Of a stretch of DNA of 5,994 nt, positions 5,875-5,994 are shown in pieces. Under the pieces are notes generated by a model. It did no database searches. It worked only from the letters and a program-made list of their open reading frames with translations, and was not told the DNA's origin. A program made the translations under genes and the position numbers. This DNA comes from an uncultured Lachnospiraceae bacterium (GTDB lineage: Bacteria > Bacillota > Clostridia > Lachnospirales > Lachnospiraceae), in assembly GCA_900554415.1 (NCBI GenBank), contig USGU01000033.1, positions 1 through 5,994 of the forward strand, read 5' to 3'. Positions within the stretch are counted from its first letter, which is position 1, and the number at the start of each line of letters is the position of its first letter.

Positions 5875-5994
5875 TTAGTTTTTGTAAATGGTTGTGTTAG
5901 GAGCAGGTACGGAATTGTCTCCTTTTGCCTTTCTCCAGATGATACTTGCCGGGATACCAATTACCAGTGATACTACAATTGAGATGATTGAGTA
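5875..5994 (-). CDS. C-terminal end of a membrane transporter, probably a sodium:solute symporter
   Basis: Only the last 39 codons and the TAA stop are in the window; the gene continues past the right edge. The visible part is one hydrophobic segment of about 20 residues (YSIISIVVSLVIGIPASIIW) followed by a positively charged tail RKAKGD and a polar end VPAPNTTIYKN. That is the form of a last transmembrane helix with a cytoplasmic C-terminus. A sodium:solute symporter (SSS family) is the best guess because such symporters often precede yhcH in Firmicute sialic acid clusters and end in this way. A different transporter, such as an MFS permease, remains possible. It is the first visible gene of the operon, 18 nt upstream of yhcH, and would import the sugar. 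Confidence 0.6.
   Translation of the reverse strand, partial: YSIISIVVSLVIGIPASIIWRKAKGDNSVPAPNTTIYKN

Overview
The window looks like chromosomal DNA of a low-GC Firmicute. A gut Lachnospiraceae-type clostridium is the best guess, judged from AT-rich intergenic DNA, strong AGGAG ribosome sites, sigma-A-type promoters and the protein sequences. No taxonomic marker gene is present, so this is inference. Every supported gene lies on the minus strand, so transcription runs from high to low coordinates.

Right two-thirds (about 5994 down to 2167): an amino-sugar (probable sialic acid/N-acetylmannosamine) catabolic cluster. In transcription order it holds the last 39 codons of a membrane protein, probably a sodium:solute symporter (5875-5994); a YhcH/NanQ-type protein (5407-5856); a hairpin terminator with a promoter built into its downstream arm (5342-5392); a ROK-family sugar kinase, probably N-acetylmannosamine kinase (4432-5313); an RpiR/MurR-type HTH-SIS regulator (3557-4393); and N-acetylglucosamine-6-phosphate deacetylase NagA (2358-3509). 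The proposed flow is: the symporter imports the sugar, YhcH handles its anomeric form, a lyase outside the window would release ManNAc, the ROK kinase makes ManNAc-6-P, an epimerase outside the window makes GlcNAc-6-P, and NagA deacetylates it. The RpiR protein probably senses a phosphosugar intermediate and controls the cluster. NanA, NanE and NagB are not in the window. A GNRA-capped terminator at 2167-2191 ends the transcript, about 170 nt beyond nagA.

Left third (about 2166 down to 1): more AT-rich and accessory in character. It has one intact gene, an orphan AAA_14/DUF4143-type ATPase (842-2095) with its own promoter. Behind it lie gene ruins: a DprA/Smf fragment with an apparent one-base frameshift and a missing C-terminal half, then a small coiled-coil ORF with another apparent homopolymer frameshift. 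At the left edge is a near-ideal promoter (TTGACA, 16 nt, TATAAT) whose spacer is almost entirely a perfect 15-bp palindrome (TTTCGTATTACGAAA). It is followed by a strong Shine-Dalgarno at positions 1-9, so a tightly repressible gene should begin just outside the window.

Between nagA and its terminator (2198-2314) is a non-coding-looking relic: a 14-codon ORF, a GGTGTCAGGCAC motif and a lysine-rich 23-codon tail in the same frame behind one stop codon. I found no RNA genes, CRISPR arrays, complete insertion sequences or other obviously new multi-gene systems.
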